A stretch of DNA of 64,000 nt, from assembly GCF_000585995.1 (NCBI RefSeq), contig NZ_CP007410.1:496001-560000 (forward strand), written 5' to 3'. The position numbers and the translations under genes are program-made. The first letter of the stretch is position 1; the number at the start of each line of letters is the position of its first letter. Positions 37,701-48,768 of the stretch are shown piece after piece. The notes under the pieces are model-generated. The model had not been told where the DNA came from. It saw only the letters and a program-made list of their open reading frames with translations, and did not search any database. Source of the stretch: Pseudomonas brassicacearum (lineage in GTDB: Bacteria > Pseudomonadota > Gammaproteobacteria > Pseudomonadales > Pseudomonadaceae).

Positions 37701-38070
37701 CCGTCAGCATCTGTTCGAGCTGGGGAATCGGCAGGTTGGCGTAGCGTTGCGCCACCGGCACCACCGTGGTGCCCTTGAGCCGCGCCAGTTCGCGCTGATT
37801 TTCGATGTTCTGCTTGGGGGCGGTTGCCAATTGCTGCTTGAGGGCGAGCAGCTTCTGTTCGTAATCGGCCTTGTTGTTGAGCTGGGTCAGGGTGTTTTGC
37901 AGCACCGCTTGCAAGGCCTTCTGCTCGGCTTCCGGCAGTTTGCGGTCGGCGATCTTGTCCAGGCTGGCCTCTACCGAGGCGCTGGTCAGCGCTTCAGCGG
38001 CTTGCAGCGTGCAGATGGAAAGACTCAGGCCCAGCAGGGCGATGGTGAAAAAGGAGCGCAGGGTAGGCAT
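34708..38070 (-). CDS. mscK: Mechanosensitive channel MscK/KefA-type
   Basis: A 1120-residue channel. A signal peptide (FFTIALLGLSLSICTLQAAEA) is followed by about 430 residues of periplasmic coiled coil (many Gln/Leu-rich helices), then about 11 membrane helices. The C-terminal MscS core has LVAALSVGLGFGMQEIFANF, the pore-lining helix, then the beta domain GDTITIGNLSGTVSKI. It opens under membrane tension to release ions on hypo-osmotic shock. Length and order match MscK. It ends in a short Pro/Lys-rich tail. Confidence 0.87.
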   Translation of the reverse strand: MPTLRSFFTIALLGLSLSICTLQAAEALTSASVEASLDKIADRKLPEAEQKALQAVLQNTLTQLNNKADYEQKLLALKQQLATAPKQNIENQRELARLKGTTVVPVAQRYANLPIPQLEQMLTERSTQQGDLQKALADANSLIITAQTRPERAQAEISNSQTRIQQINATLKAGRDAGKTLSAEQRDQLNAELLALNALIPLRRQELAGNSQLQDLGNGQHDLLMEKIARMEQEIQDLQNLINQKRLAQSQETVTQQSIEAQKAGGSSLLATESAANLKLSDYLLKSTDRLNEVTQQNLQTKQLLDNVTQTDAALDEQISVLKGSLLLSKILYKQRQTLPRLKLDQNLADQIADIRLYQFEVSQQRELLNNPSAYVDNLLATQPSEQVTPQLRKTLLELALTRVDLLERLNRELSAVLNESITLQLNQKQLLSTAQNLRSTLEEQMFWIPSNKPLDFEWMRGVPTRLEKQVDSLPWTSSLTELADGLTQRPLLFLPLALLIGALLWRRNSLYARLNKVHQDVGHFKRDSQWHTPQAILINILLAMPVALALALCGYALQIDARGQNANLGAALLQIGQAWLVFYTAYRVLAPGGVAELHFRWEKPQVEFLRGWIRRLGLVVLALVAVVAVAELQPSALADDVLGMPVVLTCYALMAWLLSRLLLSSPTHRNTSLFRKAVGVLFTALPIALFVAVCFGYYYTALKLSDRLINTLYLLMFWLVIEATFVRGLSVAARRLAYQRALAKRQAAKEAGDGEAVIEEPTLDIEKVNEQSLRLIRLALLGGFIAALYWVWSDLISVFSYLDNITLYEYTSGTGANMSMVPISIGDMLGALIIIGITFALARNLPGLLEVFVLSKLNLAQGSAYATTTLLSYVIAGFGFVTTLSTLGVSWDKLQWLVAALSVGLGFGMQEIFANFISGIMILFERPVRIGDTITIGNLSGTVSKIRIRATTITDFDRKDIIVPNKTFITGQLINWSLTDTVTRVTLKLGVDYGSDLDLVRELLLKAARENPRVLKEPEPIVYFLNFGESTLDHELRMHVRDLGDRNPVLDEINRFINREFKKEHINISFRQMEIYLKNMQGQEYKLVPAEPDKKTITPVPSAVASIKPVPEPPQGTLD

Positions 38071-38104
38071 AGAGACCGGTCAAGCAAGTGAGAGTGGGAG
38101 CAGT

Positions 38105-39847
<1,743 letters not shown>

Positions 39848-39982
39848 AGGCAGTTACTCCGGGAAAACTGAAGGGCGGGCACAGACTGACCATGCAGTCT
39901 GCGTGCCAGCGATTCTAACCTGTTGAAATGTGATGCTGTCAAAAAAGGTTGGGGATTGGGGTACAAGCGCGGCAGCAATACC

Positions 39983-40082
39983 GTGGCGAGGGAGCTTGCT
40001 CCCGCTCGGCTGCGAAGCAGTCGTCGCTTTTGAGATCCTGGGGCCGCTTCGCAGCCCAGCGGGAGCAAGCTCCCTCGCCACA
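39983..40082. repeat. REP pair, GCGAGGGAGCTTGCTCCC type
   Basis: Inverted copies (39983-40007 and 40058-40082) around a gctgcgaagcag / gctgcttcgcagc-type stem in the gap between the chemoreceptor gene and nhaP2. No gene is seen in the gap. Confidence 0.88.
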
Positions 40083-40135
40083 AAAGCTGGAGGGTTGATC
40101 GCTCACGGTCTGTGGACGATCAACCGTTACGCGAA

Positions 40136-41812
40136 TTAAAGGCTGAACCGCCCAACCATGCTGTTCAAATCCACGGCCAGGCGCGACAGTTCGGCGCTGG
40201 CGGCGCTGGTCTGGTTGGCGCCGGTGGCCGATTGCACCGACAGGTCGCGGATGTTCACCAGGTTGCGGTCCACTTCACGGGCCACCTGGGCCTGTTCTTC
40301 GGCGGCGCTGGCGATCACCAGGTTGCGTTCGTTGATCTCGACAATGGCTGTGTTGATGGTGTCCAGGGACATGCCTGCGCCGCGGGCGATGTTCAGGGTC
40401 GACTCGGCGCGCTCGGTGCTGTTGCGCATCGAGTCCACGGCGTGTTCGGTGCCGCTCTGGATGCTGCCGATCATGCGTTCGATCTCGCTGGTCGACTGCT
40501 GGGTGCGATGGGCCAGGGCGCGCACTTCATCCGCCACCACGGCAAAACCACGACCAGCCTCACCGGCACGGGCGGCTTCGATGGCGGCGTTCAGGGCCAG
40601 CAGGTTGGTCTGGTCGGCCAGGCCACGGATCACGTCCAGCACCTTGCCGATGTCACGGGACTCATTGGCCAGGTTGCCGATCAACGCTGCGGTGCCCTGC
40701 ACATCGGCGCTCATGCGTTCGATGGCGCTGACGGTTTCCTGCACCAGGTCCCGGCCGTCGCCAGCCGACGTGGTGGCGTTTTTCGAGGCTTCGGAGGTGC
40801 TGACCGCGTTGCGCGCCACTTCTTCCACGGCGCTGGTCATTTCGTTGACTGCAGTGGCAGCCTGTTCGATTTCGTTGTTCTGTTGGGTCAAGCCACGGGC
40901 GCTTTCGTCGGTGACGCTGTTCAGCTCTTCGGCGGCGGAGGCCAGTTGTGTGGCCGAGCCGGAGATCCGCTGCAGGGTGTCGCGCAGTTTTTCCTGCATG
41001 GTCGACATCGCTCGCAGCAGGCGACCGGCTTCGTCGCTGCCATCCACGGTGATCGGCCGAGTCAGGTTGCCCTTGGCGATTTCTTCGGCAGCGTCCAGGG
41101 CGTTGGCAATCGGCTTGGTGATGCTGTTGGTCAGCAGCCAGGCGAACAGCAGGGTCAGGCCGGTGGCGATGACCAGCAGGGTGACCACCCAGTTGAAGGC
41201 GCTTGAATATTGTTGAGCAGCACTCTGATTGAGGGCCTCGGCTTGTTGGTTGTTGATCTCCACCAGGCGGCCGATCGCGGCATTGATGGCATCTGAGTTG
41301 CTCAGCAGTTCAGTATTGAGCAACGCCCGCAGTTCCTCGACCTGATTGTTGCGCGACAGGGTTTTCATGCGCTCTTCGAGCTGACGGTACTGCCCGAGCA
41401 GCTGCACATACTGTTCGTAGGCGGCCCGTTCGTCCGGCGCGCTGATGAGCTTTTCGTAGGCGGTCTGGGCTGCGCGGATCTGCTGGCTGCGTTGATCGAA
41501 CAGATCGTAGGTTTTCTGCTGGATGTCCGGTTCGCGGTTGACCAGCAGGCGATAGGACAAGACCCGCAGGCGCAGGGTGAGTTGGGTGAACTCATCCAGG
41601 GCCTTGATACTGGGCACGCTGTTCTGGGCGATGCTTTCGCCGGACCCGCGGATTTTGCTCATCTGGGTCAGGGCAAACACCCCAAGGGCCAGCATCAGGG
41701 CGCCGATCAGGGCAAACCCCAGGAACGCCCGCGGCGCGATATTCATATTACGTAGGGACATGGAAAGTACCGGAAGAAAGCGCGTCCGTGCGGAACTGTG
41801 ACGGGTGTTCAT
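40136..41812 (-). CDS. Methyl-accepting chemotaxis protein
   Basis: A 558-residue chemoreceptor: membrane segment near 28-50 ([19 protein letters not shown]), a periplasmic four-helix-bundle sensor of about 150 residues, a second segment near 208-228 ([17 protein letters not shown]), HAMP ([16 protein letters not shown]) and the signalling hairpin with the tip IIGL-type region [19 protein letters not shown]. There is no C-terminal CheR-binding pentapeptide. The ligand cannot be read. The start at 41812 has AGGA upstream; [11 protein letters not shown] at 41761 is the family-like N-terminus but lacks a ribosome site. Confidence 0.9.
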   Translation of the reverse strand: MNTRHSSARTRFLPVLSMSLRNMNIAPRAFLGFALIGALMLALGVFALTQMSKIRGSGESIAQNSVPSIKALDEFTQLTLRLRVLSYRLLVNREPDIQQKTYDLFDQRSQQIRAAQTAYEKLISAPDERAAYEQYVQLLGQYRQLEERMKTLSRNNQVEELRALLNTELLSNSDAINAAIGRLVEINNQQAEALNQSAAQQYSSAFNWVVTLLVIATGLTLLFAWLLTNSITKPIANALDAAEEIAKGNLTRPITVDGSDEAGRLLRAMSTMQEKLRDTLQRISGSATQLASAAEELNSVTDESARGLTQQNNEIEQAATAVNEMTSAVEEVARNAVSTSEASKNATTSAGDGRDLVQETVSAIERMSADVQGTAALIGNLANESRDIGKVLDVIRGLADQTNLLALNAAIEAARAGEAGRGFAVVADEVRALAHRTQQSTSEIERMIGSIQSGTEHAVDSMRNSTERAESTLNIARGAGMSLDTINTAIVEINERNLVIASAAEEQAQVAREVDRNLVNIRDLSVQSATGANQTSAASAELSRLAVDLNSMVGRFSL

Positions 41813-42018
41813 GACTTATCGGTCCTACGACTAAAGTCTTGAGGGCGCTGCGTGGTTTTGTCGCAGGGTAGCGGCCATGGCGCGACGAAGGGTCGGAACC
41901 AGATTCCCTATAGGCAGTCTCTACAGCTCATCGGCGAAGCACCGCTGCCGGTAAATCGTGGCATCGGCGGTGACTTTTCTTTATCGTACGCGCCCCTTGA
42001 AAAAGCCTGGAAATCAAT

Positions 42019-42249
42019 ATGTTGGAAACATCCCTCAGCCAGCTGGAGCAACTGGTCAATGACCTGGTGCAACAGAATCGTCACCTCACCAGCCTGAACG
42101 AAACCCTGAGCACGGAGCTTGCCAAGGCCAAGGATGAAAACGAAAGCCTGCAACTGAGCCTGATGGAACAGGAAGAACTGCACGGCACCACCGCCGCCCG
42201 CATCCAGGCCCTGATCGAGCGCGCCAGCGCCGGTCCTGTCAGCGCATGA
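42019..42249 (+). CDS. TIGR02449-family small coiled-coil protein (ZapB-like)
   Basis: A 76-residue all-helical protein with a strong coiled-coil pattern (LEQLVNDLVQQNRHL, LAKAKDENESLQLSLMEQEE). The TIGR02449 family is encoded just upstream of zapA in pseudomonads and probably works in cell division. The stop overlaps the next start by 4 bp. Confidence 0.82.
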   Translation: MLETSLSQLEQLVNDLVQQNRHLTSLNETLSTELAKAKDENESLQLSLMEQEELHGTTAARIQALIERASAGPVSA

Positions 42250-42548
42250 AGCACGGCGCCGATGGGGTGACAGTCATCTCGATCCTGGGAGAGGACTATT
42301 CGATCAAGGCGCCGGCCGGGCAGGAACAGGCCCTGCTGGACGCTGCGTCGATGCTCAAGGCCGCCCTGGCCGACACCAAGAGGAAATACCCGACGCTGAT
42401 CGGTGATCGCCTGCTGGTGCTGGCGGCCATGAATCTGTGTTCGCAGCAGATGGAAATGCAGAAGCAACATCAAGCGGAACTCGACCGTTATCAAGAGCAA
42501 GTCAGCGCCACGGTCGAGGTGATTGCCAAGACGATCCAGCAGGCGTGA
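42246..42548 (+). CDS. ZapA-family cell division protein (divergent)
   Basis: A 100-residue ZapA-like protein: an N-terminal domain (VTVISILGEDYSIKAP) and a C-terminal coiled coil (LLVLAAMNLCSQQMEMQKQHQAEL). ZapA crosslinks FtsZ filaments. The sequence is clearly divergent from the canonical pseudomonad ZapA that I know, and the usual downstream neighbours (6S RNA and 5-formyltetrahydrofolate cyclo-ligase) are absent, so this may be a paralogue. Confidence 0.75.
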   Translation: MKHGADGVTVISILGEDYSIKAPAGQEQALLDAASMLKAALADTKRKYPTLIGDRLLVLAAMNLCSQQMEMQKQHQAELDRYQEQVSATVEVIAKTIQQA

Positions 42549-42584
42549 AGTCTTTTAGGACCCAGGGTTGGCGGTGATCTAATT

Positions 42585-42671
42585 GTGGGAGCGGGCTTGC
42601 TCGCGAAGGCGGTATATCAGTCAGAATTGATTTGTCTGATCCGCCGCTTTCGCGAGCAAGCCCGCTCCCAC
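42585..42671. repeat. REP pair, GTGGGAGCGGGCTTGCTCGC type
   Basis: Inverted copies at each end of an 87-bp element, gcgaaggcgg / ccgctttcgc inside. It follows the zapA-like gene. Confidence 0.88.
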
Positions 42672-42716
42672 AGGATATTTCTGTGGACACGGAGTTGTGT
42701 TCACTGCCGATCAAAT

Positions 42717-42738
42717 GTGGGAGCGAGCTTGCTCGCGA
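42717..42738. repeat. Single REP, GTGGGAGCGAGCTTGCTCGC variant
   Basis: One copy only, with GAGCGAGC in place of GAGCGGGC; no inverted partner is seen before the acyl-CoA dehydrogenase gene. It lies 45 bp after the pair at 42585. Confidence 0.7.
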
Positions 42739-42768
42739 TTGGTTTTCAGCCGCACCGCAAGACCCGCC

Positions 42769-44571
42769 TCAGAACCACTCATCCCGCATCCCCAGGCACG
42801 TATCATCTCCCGCCTCAAGAATCGCCAGTTCATGGTGACAGCCCGGCACTTCCCAGGTCAGAAAGTACCGCGCCGCTTGCAGCTTGCCTTTATAGAAATC
42901 GCTGTCCGCCGCATGCCCCTTGGCCAAGCCTTCCTCGGCACGAATCGCCTGTTCCAGCCAGCGCCAGCCAATCACCATGTGACCGAACACCTTCAGGTAC
43001 AACGCTGAGTTGGCGAGGCTGCTATTGACCTTGCCTTGGGCCAGGTCCGTCAGCAGGCCGAGGGTGACCGTCTGCAGGCGCGCCACCAAGGCTTCCAGTG
43101 GCTCACGCAAGGGCGTCAGTGATTCGTGCGCCTGGGCGCGTTCGGTGGTGTCGGCCACCAGGCGAATCAGTTGCTTGAGCCCGGCGCCGGCGTTTTGCGC
43201 CAGTTTGCGCCCCAGCAGGTCCAGGGACTGGATGCCATGGGTGCCTTCATGGATCGGGTTCAGGCGGTTATCGCGGTAATACTGCTCCACCGGGTATTCG
43301 CGGGTGTAGCCGTGGCCGCCAAGAATCTGGATCGCCAGTTCATTGGCCTTCAGGCAAAACTCCGATGGCCAGGATTTGACGATGGGGGTCAGCAAATCCA
43401 GCAGCTCTTGGGCGCGCCTGCGCTCGACTTCGTTTTCAAGGGTGGTGGTGTCGTCGAACAGCCGTGCCGCGTACAAGCCCAGGTCAAACGAACCTTCAAC
43501 GTAGGCCTTCTGGGTCAGCAGCATGCGGCGCACGTCGGCGTGCTGGATGATCGCCACCGGAGCGGTAGTCGGGTCCTTGCTGTCAGGCACCCGGCCCTGT
43601 GGGCGTTCGCGGGCGTATTCAAGGGAATACAGATAGCCGGCGTAGCCCAGCATCACCGCGCCCATGCCGACGCCGATTCGCGCTTCGTTCATCATCTGGA
43701 ACATGTAGCTCAAGCCGTGGTGCGGTTTGCCTACGAGGTAACCGACACAGTCGCCATTGTCACCGAAGTTCAGCGCCGTGGAGGTGGTGCCGCGCCAGCC
43801 CATCTTGTGGAACAGCCCGGCCAGCAGCACGTCGTTGCGCGGGCCGAGGCTGCCGTCGTCGTTAACCAGGAACTTGGGCACGATAAACAGCGAAATACCC
43901 TTCACCCCCGGCGGCGCGTCCGGCAATTTCGCCAGGACCATGTGCACGATGTTTTCCGACAGCGGATGATCGCCACCGGAGATGAAGATCTTGTTGCCCT
44001 TGACTCGATAGCTGCCGTCGGACGCCGGCTCCGCACGGGTACGAATGTCTGCCAGCGACGAACCTGCGTGGGGCTCGGTCAGGGCCATGGTGCCAAAGAA
44101 GCGACCGTCGATCATCGGTTGCAGGAAGCGTTGCTTCTGCTCCTCGCTGCCGAAGCTTTCGATCAGGTTCGCCGCGCCCATGGTCAGGAACGGATAAGAA
44201 GTGGAAGCGGCGTTGGCCGACTGGAAGTGGGCGAAGCAGGCCTGGGACAGCAACGTTGGCAGCTGCATGCCGCCCGCGTCGAAGCTGCGCGCAGCGTTGA
44301 GGAAACCCGCCTCGAGAAACGCATCCACCGCCGGCTTCACTTCCGGAATCAGAATCGCCTGGCCGTTCTCGTAGCGCGGTTCGTTTTCATCGTTCTTGCG
44401 GTTGTGCGGCGCGAAATATTTCTCGGCGATGTTGCGGGCCGTCGCGAGGGCTGCGTCGAAGGTTTCGCGATTATGTTCGGCGAACCGCTCGCGCTGGGTC
44501 AGGCCCTCGGCATCGAGGACTTCATACAGCTCGAAAGCCAGATTGCGGGAACTGAGCAACGTCTCGGACAT
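42769..44571 (-). CDS. Large acyl-CoA dehydrogenase (DmdC/FadE-like)
   Basis: A 600-residue FAD-dependent acyl-CoA dehydrogenase of the long group with an extra C-terminal domain. Visible are MALTEPHAGSSLADIRT, GGHGYTREYPVEQYYRD and the catalytic Glu in NPIHEGTHGIQ. Homologues include 3-methylmercaptopropionyl-CoA dehydrogenase (DmdC) and related enzymes that desaturate short or unusual acyl-CoAs; the substrate here is unresolved. It stands alone between REP elements. Confidence 0.88.
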   Translation of the reverse strand: MSETLLSSRNLAFELYEVLDAEGLTQRERFAEHNRETFDAALATARNIAEKYFAPHNRKNDENEPRYENGQAILIPEVKPAVDAFLEAGFLNAARSFDAGGMQLPTLLSQACFAHFQSANAASTSYPFLTMGAANLIESFGSEEQKQRFLQPMIDGRFFGTMALTEPHAGSSLADIRTRAEPASDGSYRVKGNKIFISGGDHPLSENIVHMVLAKLPDAPPGVKGISLFIVPKFLVNDDGSLGPRNDVLLAGLFHKMGWRGTTSTALNFGDNGDCVGYLVGKPHHGLSYMFQMMNEARIGVGMGAVMLGYAGYLYSLEYARERPQGRVPDSKDPTTAPVAIIQHADVRRMLLTQKAYVEGSFDLGLYAARLFDDTTTLENEVERRRAQELLDLLTPIVKSWPSEFCLKANELAIQILGGHGYTREYPVEQYYRDNRLNPIHEGTHGIQSLDLLGRKLAQNAGAGLKQLIRLVADTTERAQAHESLTPLREPLEALVARLQTVTLGLLTDLAQGKVNSSLANSALYLKVFGHMVIGWRWLEQAIRAEEGLAKGHAADSDFYKGKLQAARYFLTWEVPGCHHELAILEAGDDTCLGMRDEWF

Positions 44572-44677
44572 GGCGGCCTACCTTTTTTTGGAATGGGCCG
44601 AGTCTAGGTGCGGGAATAGAGGTTGAACAGGATGATTGATGGCAGTGATGGAGGGGCGAGGGCACCACTAATCAAAT

Positions 44678-44764
44678 GTGGGAGCGGGCTTGCTCGCGAA
44701 AGCGGTGGGTCAGGCAAATCAATTGCGACTGATACACCGCTTTCGCGAGCAAGCCCGCTCCCAC
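44678..44764. repeat. REP pair, GTGGGAGCGGGCTTGCTCGC type
   Basis: Inverted copies at 44678-44700 and 44742-44764 form a long stem with cgaaagcgg / ccgctttcg. It lies between the acyl-CoA dehydrogenase gene and putA. Confidence 0.88.
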
Positions 44765-44814
44765 AGGGATTGGATTGCCAGGCACCCATTGCAGGTGCCT
44801 GGTCTACAGCGGGT

Positions 44815-47800
44815 TTAGCCGATGGTCATCAGGCTGGCGTTACCCCCCGCCGCAGCGGTGTTGACGCTCAAGGCCCGCTCGATCACCAAACGCTCCAACG
44901 CAATGTTGGTCTCGCCCTGGGACAAACCATGCACCCCGACGATGGCGCCGGCACGCTTGGCCACTTGCTGGCAAACGCTGCGCAGTTGGTCCGAATCACC
45001 GTGATGCAGGACCGCATCGAACAGCACCTCGTCCTTGGCCCAGTCGGTAACCCGCTGGATGCGTGCCTGAATCTCTTTCGGCAAGCGCGTGAACAAGGCC
45101 TTGCTGGTGTCGGTTTCCGGCCACACGGCCGAGCCGCCTACCGCCAGTACGGCCGCCAGTTGCGTCAGCAGGTCGCCTTCCACGTCCGCCAGGCACAGCA
45201 CGTGCTCGCGGGGCAGGATGGCGTAGCTGTTGCGTTCACCGGTCGGGCCGGTCAACTGGCGGGTAATGCCGCTTTGCGATTGGCCGGCGAACTGCACGCA
45301 CAGGGCGCTCAGTTCAGCGAGCTTCTGGCTGTCGGCCCAGGCTTGCAGGGCGGTGAGCGGTTTGCTCATGGCGTCGCGCAAACGCAGGTCCGGCGCGGTG
45401 AGGGCATCGCCACGCACGAAGGATTGCTGGATCGCATCGGTAGGACGTGTCGACAGCAGGCGGTACAGGTACAGCGGACCGCCGGCCTTGGGACCGGTGC
45501 CCGACAGGCCTTCGCCACCGAATGGCTGCACACCGACCACGGCACCGACAATGTTGCGGTTCACGTAGACGTTACCGGCATGGACGTTGTCGACCACTTT
45601 GGCGATGGTCTCGTCGATGCGAGTGTGTACGCCCAAGGTCAGGCCATAGCCGGAAGCGTTGATCTGGCTGATCAACTGATCCAGTTCCTTGCGCTTGTAG
45701 CGCACTACGTGCAGCACCGGACCGAAAATCTCGCGTTGCAGCTCGTCGAAGCTTTCCAGCTCGATCAGGGTCGGCATCACATAGGTGCCGCGCTTGCACT
45801 CGTCGCTGTCGGCGATTGCCATCTGGTACACGGTGCGACCTTTGTCGCGCATGGCCTGGATGTGTTTCTCGATGCCAGCCTTGGCTTCGGCATCGATCAC
45901 CGGGCCGATGTCTACCGACAGACGCTCAGGGTTGCCGAGACGTGCTTCAGCCATGGCGCCCTTGAGCATTTCGATGACACGGTCGGCGGAATCTTCCTGC
46001 AAGCACAGTACCCGCAAGGCCGAGCAACGCTGGCCAGCGCTGTCGAACGCTGAAGACACCACGTCGATGACCACTTGTTCGGTCAGCGCCGAAGAATCGA
46101 CGATCATCGCGTTCTGGCCGCCGGTTTCGGCGATCAGCGGGATCGGACGACCCTGGTTGTCCAGGCGACCGGCGATGTTGCGCTGCAACAGGCGAGCGAC
46201 TTCGGTGGAGCCGGTGAACATCACGCCCTTGACCCGATCGTCGCCGACCAGGCGGGCGCCAACGGTTTCGCCACGGCCCGGCAGCAGTTGTAGCACGCCT
46301 TCCGGAATGCCGGCTTCGAGCATCAGGCGCACCGCCTGGGCGGCCACCAATGGCGTCTGCTCGGCGGGCTTGGCCAGCACCGGGTTACCGGCGGCCAGGG
46401 CGGCGGCCACTTGGCCACTGAAAATCGCCAGTGGGAAGTTCCACGGGCTGATGCAGACCACCGGACCCAGTGGGCGGTGGGCGTCGTTGGTGAAATCGTT
46501 GCGAGCCTGCACCGCGTAGTAGCGCAGGAAATCCACGGCTTCACGCACTTCGGCGATGGCGTTGGCGAAGGTCTTGCCAGCTTCACGGGCCAGCAGGCCC
46601 ATCAGTGGCTGAATCTCGCCTTCCATCAAATCGGCAGCGCGTTCCAGGATCGCGGCGCGCTCGGCCGGCGGCGTGGCCTGCCAGATCGGTGCCGCATTGA
46701 GGGCACACTGGATGGCATTGTCGACGTCGGTGATCGTGGCTTCCTGCACATGGCCAACCACGTCACGCAGATCGGACGGGTTTAAAACCTGCGCTGGTGT
46801 TTCTTCGCTGGCGGCGCAACCGAGCATCGGCACGGCTTTCCAGTCGTTATGCGCGGTGGCCAGCAGGGCGCAGGACAGCGAAGCCAGGCGATGTTCGTTG
46901 GCCAGGTCGATGCCGGCGGAGTTGGCGCGTTCGCTGCCATACAGGTCACGCGGCAGCGGGATACGCGGGTGCGGCAAGCCGAAGCCGCCTTCCAGCGTCG
47001 CCATCTGCTCGATGCTGGCCACTGGATCGGCCACCAGCTCCTGGATGGAAATGGATTGATCGGCGATGCGGTTGACGAACGAGGTGTTCGCGCCGTTTTC
47101 CAGCAGACGACGCACCAGGTAAGCCAGCAGTGTCTCGTGGGTGCCAACCGGGGCGTACACGCGGCACGGACGGTTCAGCTTGCCTTCGGAAACCTTGCCG
47201 ACAACCTGTTCGTACAGCGGCTCGCCCATGCCGTGCAGGCACTGGAATTCATACTGCCCCGGGTAATAGTTCTGACCGGCGATGTGATAAATGGCCGCCA
47301 GGGTATGGGCGTTGTGCGTGGCAAATTGCGGGTAGATGACTTCCGGCACCGACAACAGTTTGCGCGCGCAGGCAATGTAGGACACATCGGTGTACACCTT
47401 GCGGGTATAGACCGGATAGCCTTCCAGGCCTTCGACCTGGGCGCGTTTGATTTCGCTGTCCCAGTAGGCGCCTTTTACCAGGCGGATCATCAGGCGATGA
47501 CGGCTGCGGCGCGCCAGGTCGATGACGTAGTCGATCACGTATGGGCAACGCTTCTGGTACGCCTGGATCACGAAACCGATGCCGTTCCAGCCGGTCAGTT
47601 GCGGCTCGAAGCACAGGCGCTCGAGCAGATCCAGCGACAGCTCGAGGCGGTCGGCTTCTTCGGCGTCAATGTTCAGGCCGATGTCGTATTGCTTGGCCAG
47701 CAGGGTCAGCGACAGCAGGCGTGGGTACAGCTCTTCCATCACGCGCTCGTACTGGGCGCGGCTGTAACGCGGGTGCAGCGCCGAGAGCTTGATGGAAATG

Positions 47801-48768
47801 CCCGGGCCTTCATAAATCCCACGACCATGGGACGCTTTGCCGATCGAATGGATGGCTTGCTCGTACGAGGCCAGGTACTTCTGGGCATCATGTTCGGTGA
47901 GGGCGGCTTCACCGAGCATGTCGTAGGAATAGCGGAAGCCCTTGGCTTCGAACTTACTGGCGTTGGCCAGGGCTTCGGCGATGGTTTCACCTGTGACGAA
48001 CTGCTCGCCCATCAGGCGCATGGCCATGTCGACGCCCTTGCGGATCATCGGCTCGCCGCTCTTGCCGATGATGCGGCTCAGGGAGGAGGTCAGGCCTGCT
48101 TCATTATGGGTGGCGACCAGTTTTCCGGTCAGCAGCAAGCCCCAAGTGGCGGCGTTGACGAACAGCGACGGGCTGTTGCCCAAGTGTGGATGCCAGTTAC
48201 CGGTGCTGATCTTGTCGCGGATCAGCGCATCGCGGGTGCCCTTGTCCGGGATGCGCAGCAGCGCTTCGGCCAGGCACATCAGCGCCACGCCTTCCTGGGA
48301 CGACAGGGAGAATTCCTGCAACAGCCCCTGGACAATACCGGCACGGCCACCGGCACTCTTCTGGTTACGCAGCTTTTCAGCAATCGAAGCGGCCAGCTTG
48401 TTGGTGGCTTCGGCCATTTCGGCGGGCAGGCGGGCCTGCTCGATCAGCATCGGCACCACTTCCGGCTCCGGGCGACGGTAAGCGGCGGTTATGGAGGCGC
48501 GCAGGACCGATTGCGGCAGGATGCTCTCGGCAAATTCCAGGAAGCATTGGTGGGCGTGGTCGACCTGGATGTCGCCGGCGTCATCGCTGTCGGCGCGGAT
48601 CGCACCGTTCAGCTCGGTCAGGGTTGCACCACCCTCGAGTTTTTCCAGGTAATTGAAAATTGCCTGTTTGATCAGCCAGTGAGGCGTGCGATCAATCGAG
48701 GTTGCGGCCGCCTTGAGGCGTTCGCGGGTTGGGTCATCGAGTTTGACCCCAAGGGTGGTGGTAGCCAT
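44815..48768 (-). CDS. putA: Trifunctional PutA: proline dehydrogenase / P5C dehydrogenase / repressor
   Basis: A 1317-residue PutA that converts proline to glutamate in two steps. Residues 1-50 form a ribbon-helix-helix DNA-binding domain (TTTLGVKLDDPTRERLKAAA, then DRTPHWLIKQAIFNYLEKLE). The FAD-binding proline dehydrogenase barrel spans roughly 200-560 (RLVKGAYWDSEIKRAQ). The aldehyde dehydrogenase spans roughly 640-1110, with the active Cys in SAGQRCSALRV and Glu in ETGGQN. A C-terminal domain of about 200 residues follows. The RHH domain means it also represses put genes when proline is absent. It is divergent from putP. Confidence 0.95.
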   Translation of the reverse strand: MATTTLGVKLDDPTRERLKAAATSIDRTPHWLIKQAIFNYLEKLEGGATLTELNGAIRADSDDAGDIQVDHAHQCFLEFAESILPQSVLRASITAAYRRPEPEVVPMLIEQARLPAEMAEATNKLAASIAEKLRNQKSAGGRAGIVQGLLQEFSLSSQEGVALMCLAEALLRIPDKGTRDALIRDKISTGNWHPHLGNSPSLFVNAATWGLLLTGKLVATHNEAGLTSSLSRIIGKSGEPMIRKGVDMAMRLMGEQFVTGETIAEALANASKFEAKGFRYSYDMLGEAALTEHDAQKYLASYEQAIHSIGKASHGRGIYEGPGISIKLSALHPRYSRAQYERVMEELYPRLLSLTLLAKQYDIGLNIDAEEADRLELSLDLLERLCFEPQLTGWNGIGFVIQAYQKRCPYVIDYVIDLARRSRHRLMIRLVKGAYWDSEIKRAQVEGLEGYPVYTRKVYTDVSYIACARKLLSVPEVIYPQFATHNAHTLAAIYHIAGQNYYPGQYEFQCLHGMGEPLYEQVVGKVSEGKLNRPCRVYAPVGTHETLLAYLVRRLLENGANTSFVNRIADQSISIQELVADPVASIEQMATLEGGFGLPHPRIPLPRDLYGSERANSAGIDLANEHRLASLSCALLATAHNDWKAVPMLGCAASEETPAQVLNPSDLRDVVGHVQEATITDVDNAIQCALNAAPIWQATPPAERAAILERAADLMEGEIQPLMGLLAREAGKTFANAIAEVREAVDFLRYYAVQARNDFTNDAHRPLGPVVCISPWNFPLAIFSGQVAAALAAGNPVLAKPAEQTPLVAAQAVRLMLEAGIPEGVLQLLPGRGETVGARLVGDDRVKGVMFTGSTEVARLLQRNIAGRLDNQGRPIPLIAETGGQNAMIVDSSALTEQVVIDVVSSAFDSAGQRCSALRVLCLQEDSADRVIEMLKGAMAEARLGNPERLSVDIGPVIDAEAKAGIEKHIQAMRDKGRTVYQMAIADSDECKRGTYVMPTLIELESFDELQREIFGPVLHVVRYKRKELDQLISQINASGYGLTLGVHTRIDETIAKVVDNVHAGNVYVNRNIVGAVVGVQPFGGEGLSGTGPKAGGPLYLYRLLSTRPTDAIQQSFVRGDALTAPDLRLRDAMSKPLTALQAWADSQKLAELSALCVQFAGQSQSGITRQLTGPTGERNSYAILPREHVLCLADVEGDLLTQLAAVLAVGGSAVWPETDTSKALFTRLPKEIQARIQRVTDWAKDEVLFDAVLHHGDSDQLRSVCQQVAKRAGAIVGVHGLSQGETNIALERLVIERALSVNTAAAGGNASLMTIG

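Noticed and set aside
42549..42768. Possible 6S RNA gene downstream of zapA
   Set aside because: The stretch is made of REP elements and shows no 6S-like bulged hairpin; an RNA search would be needed to change this.
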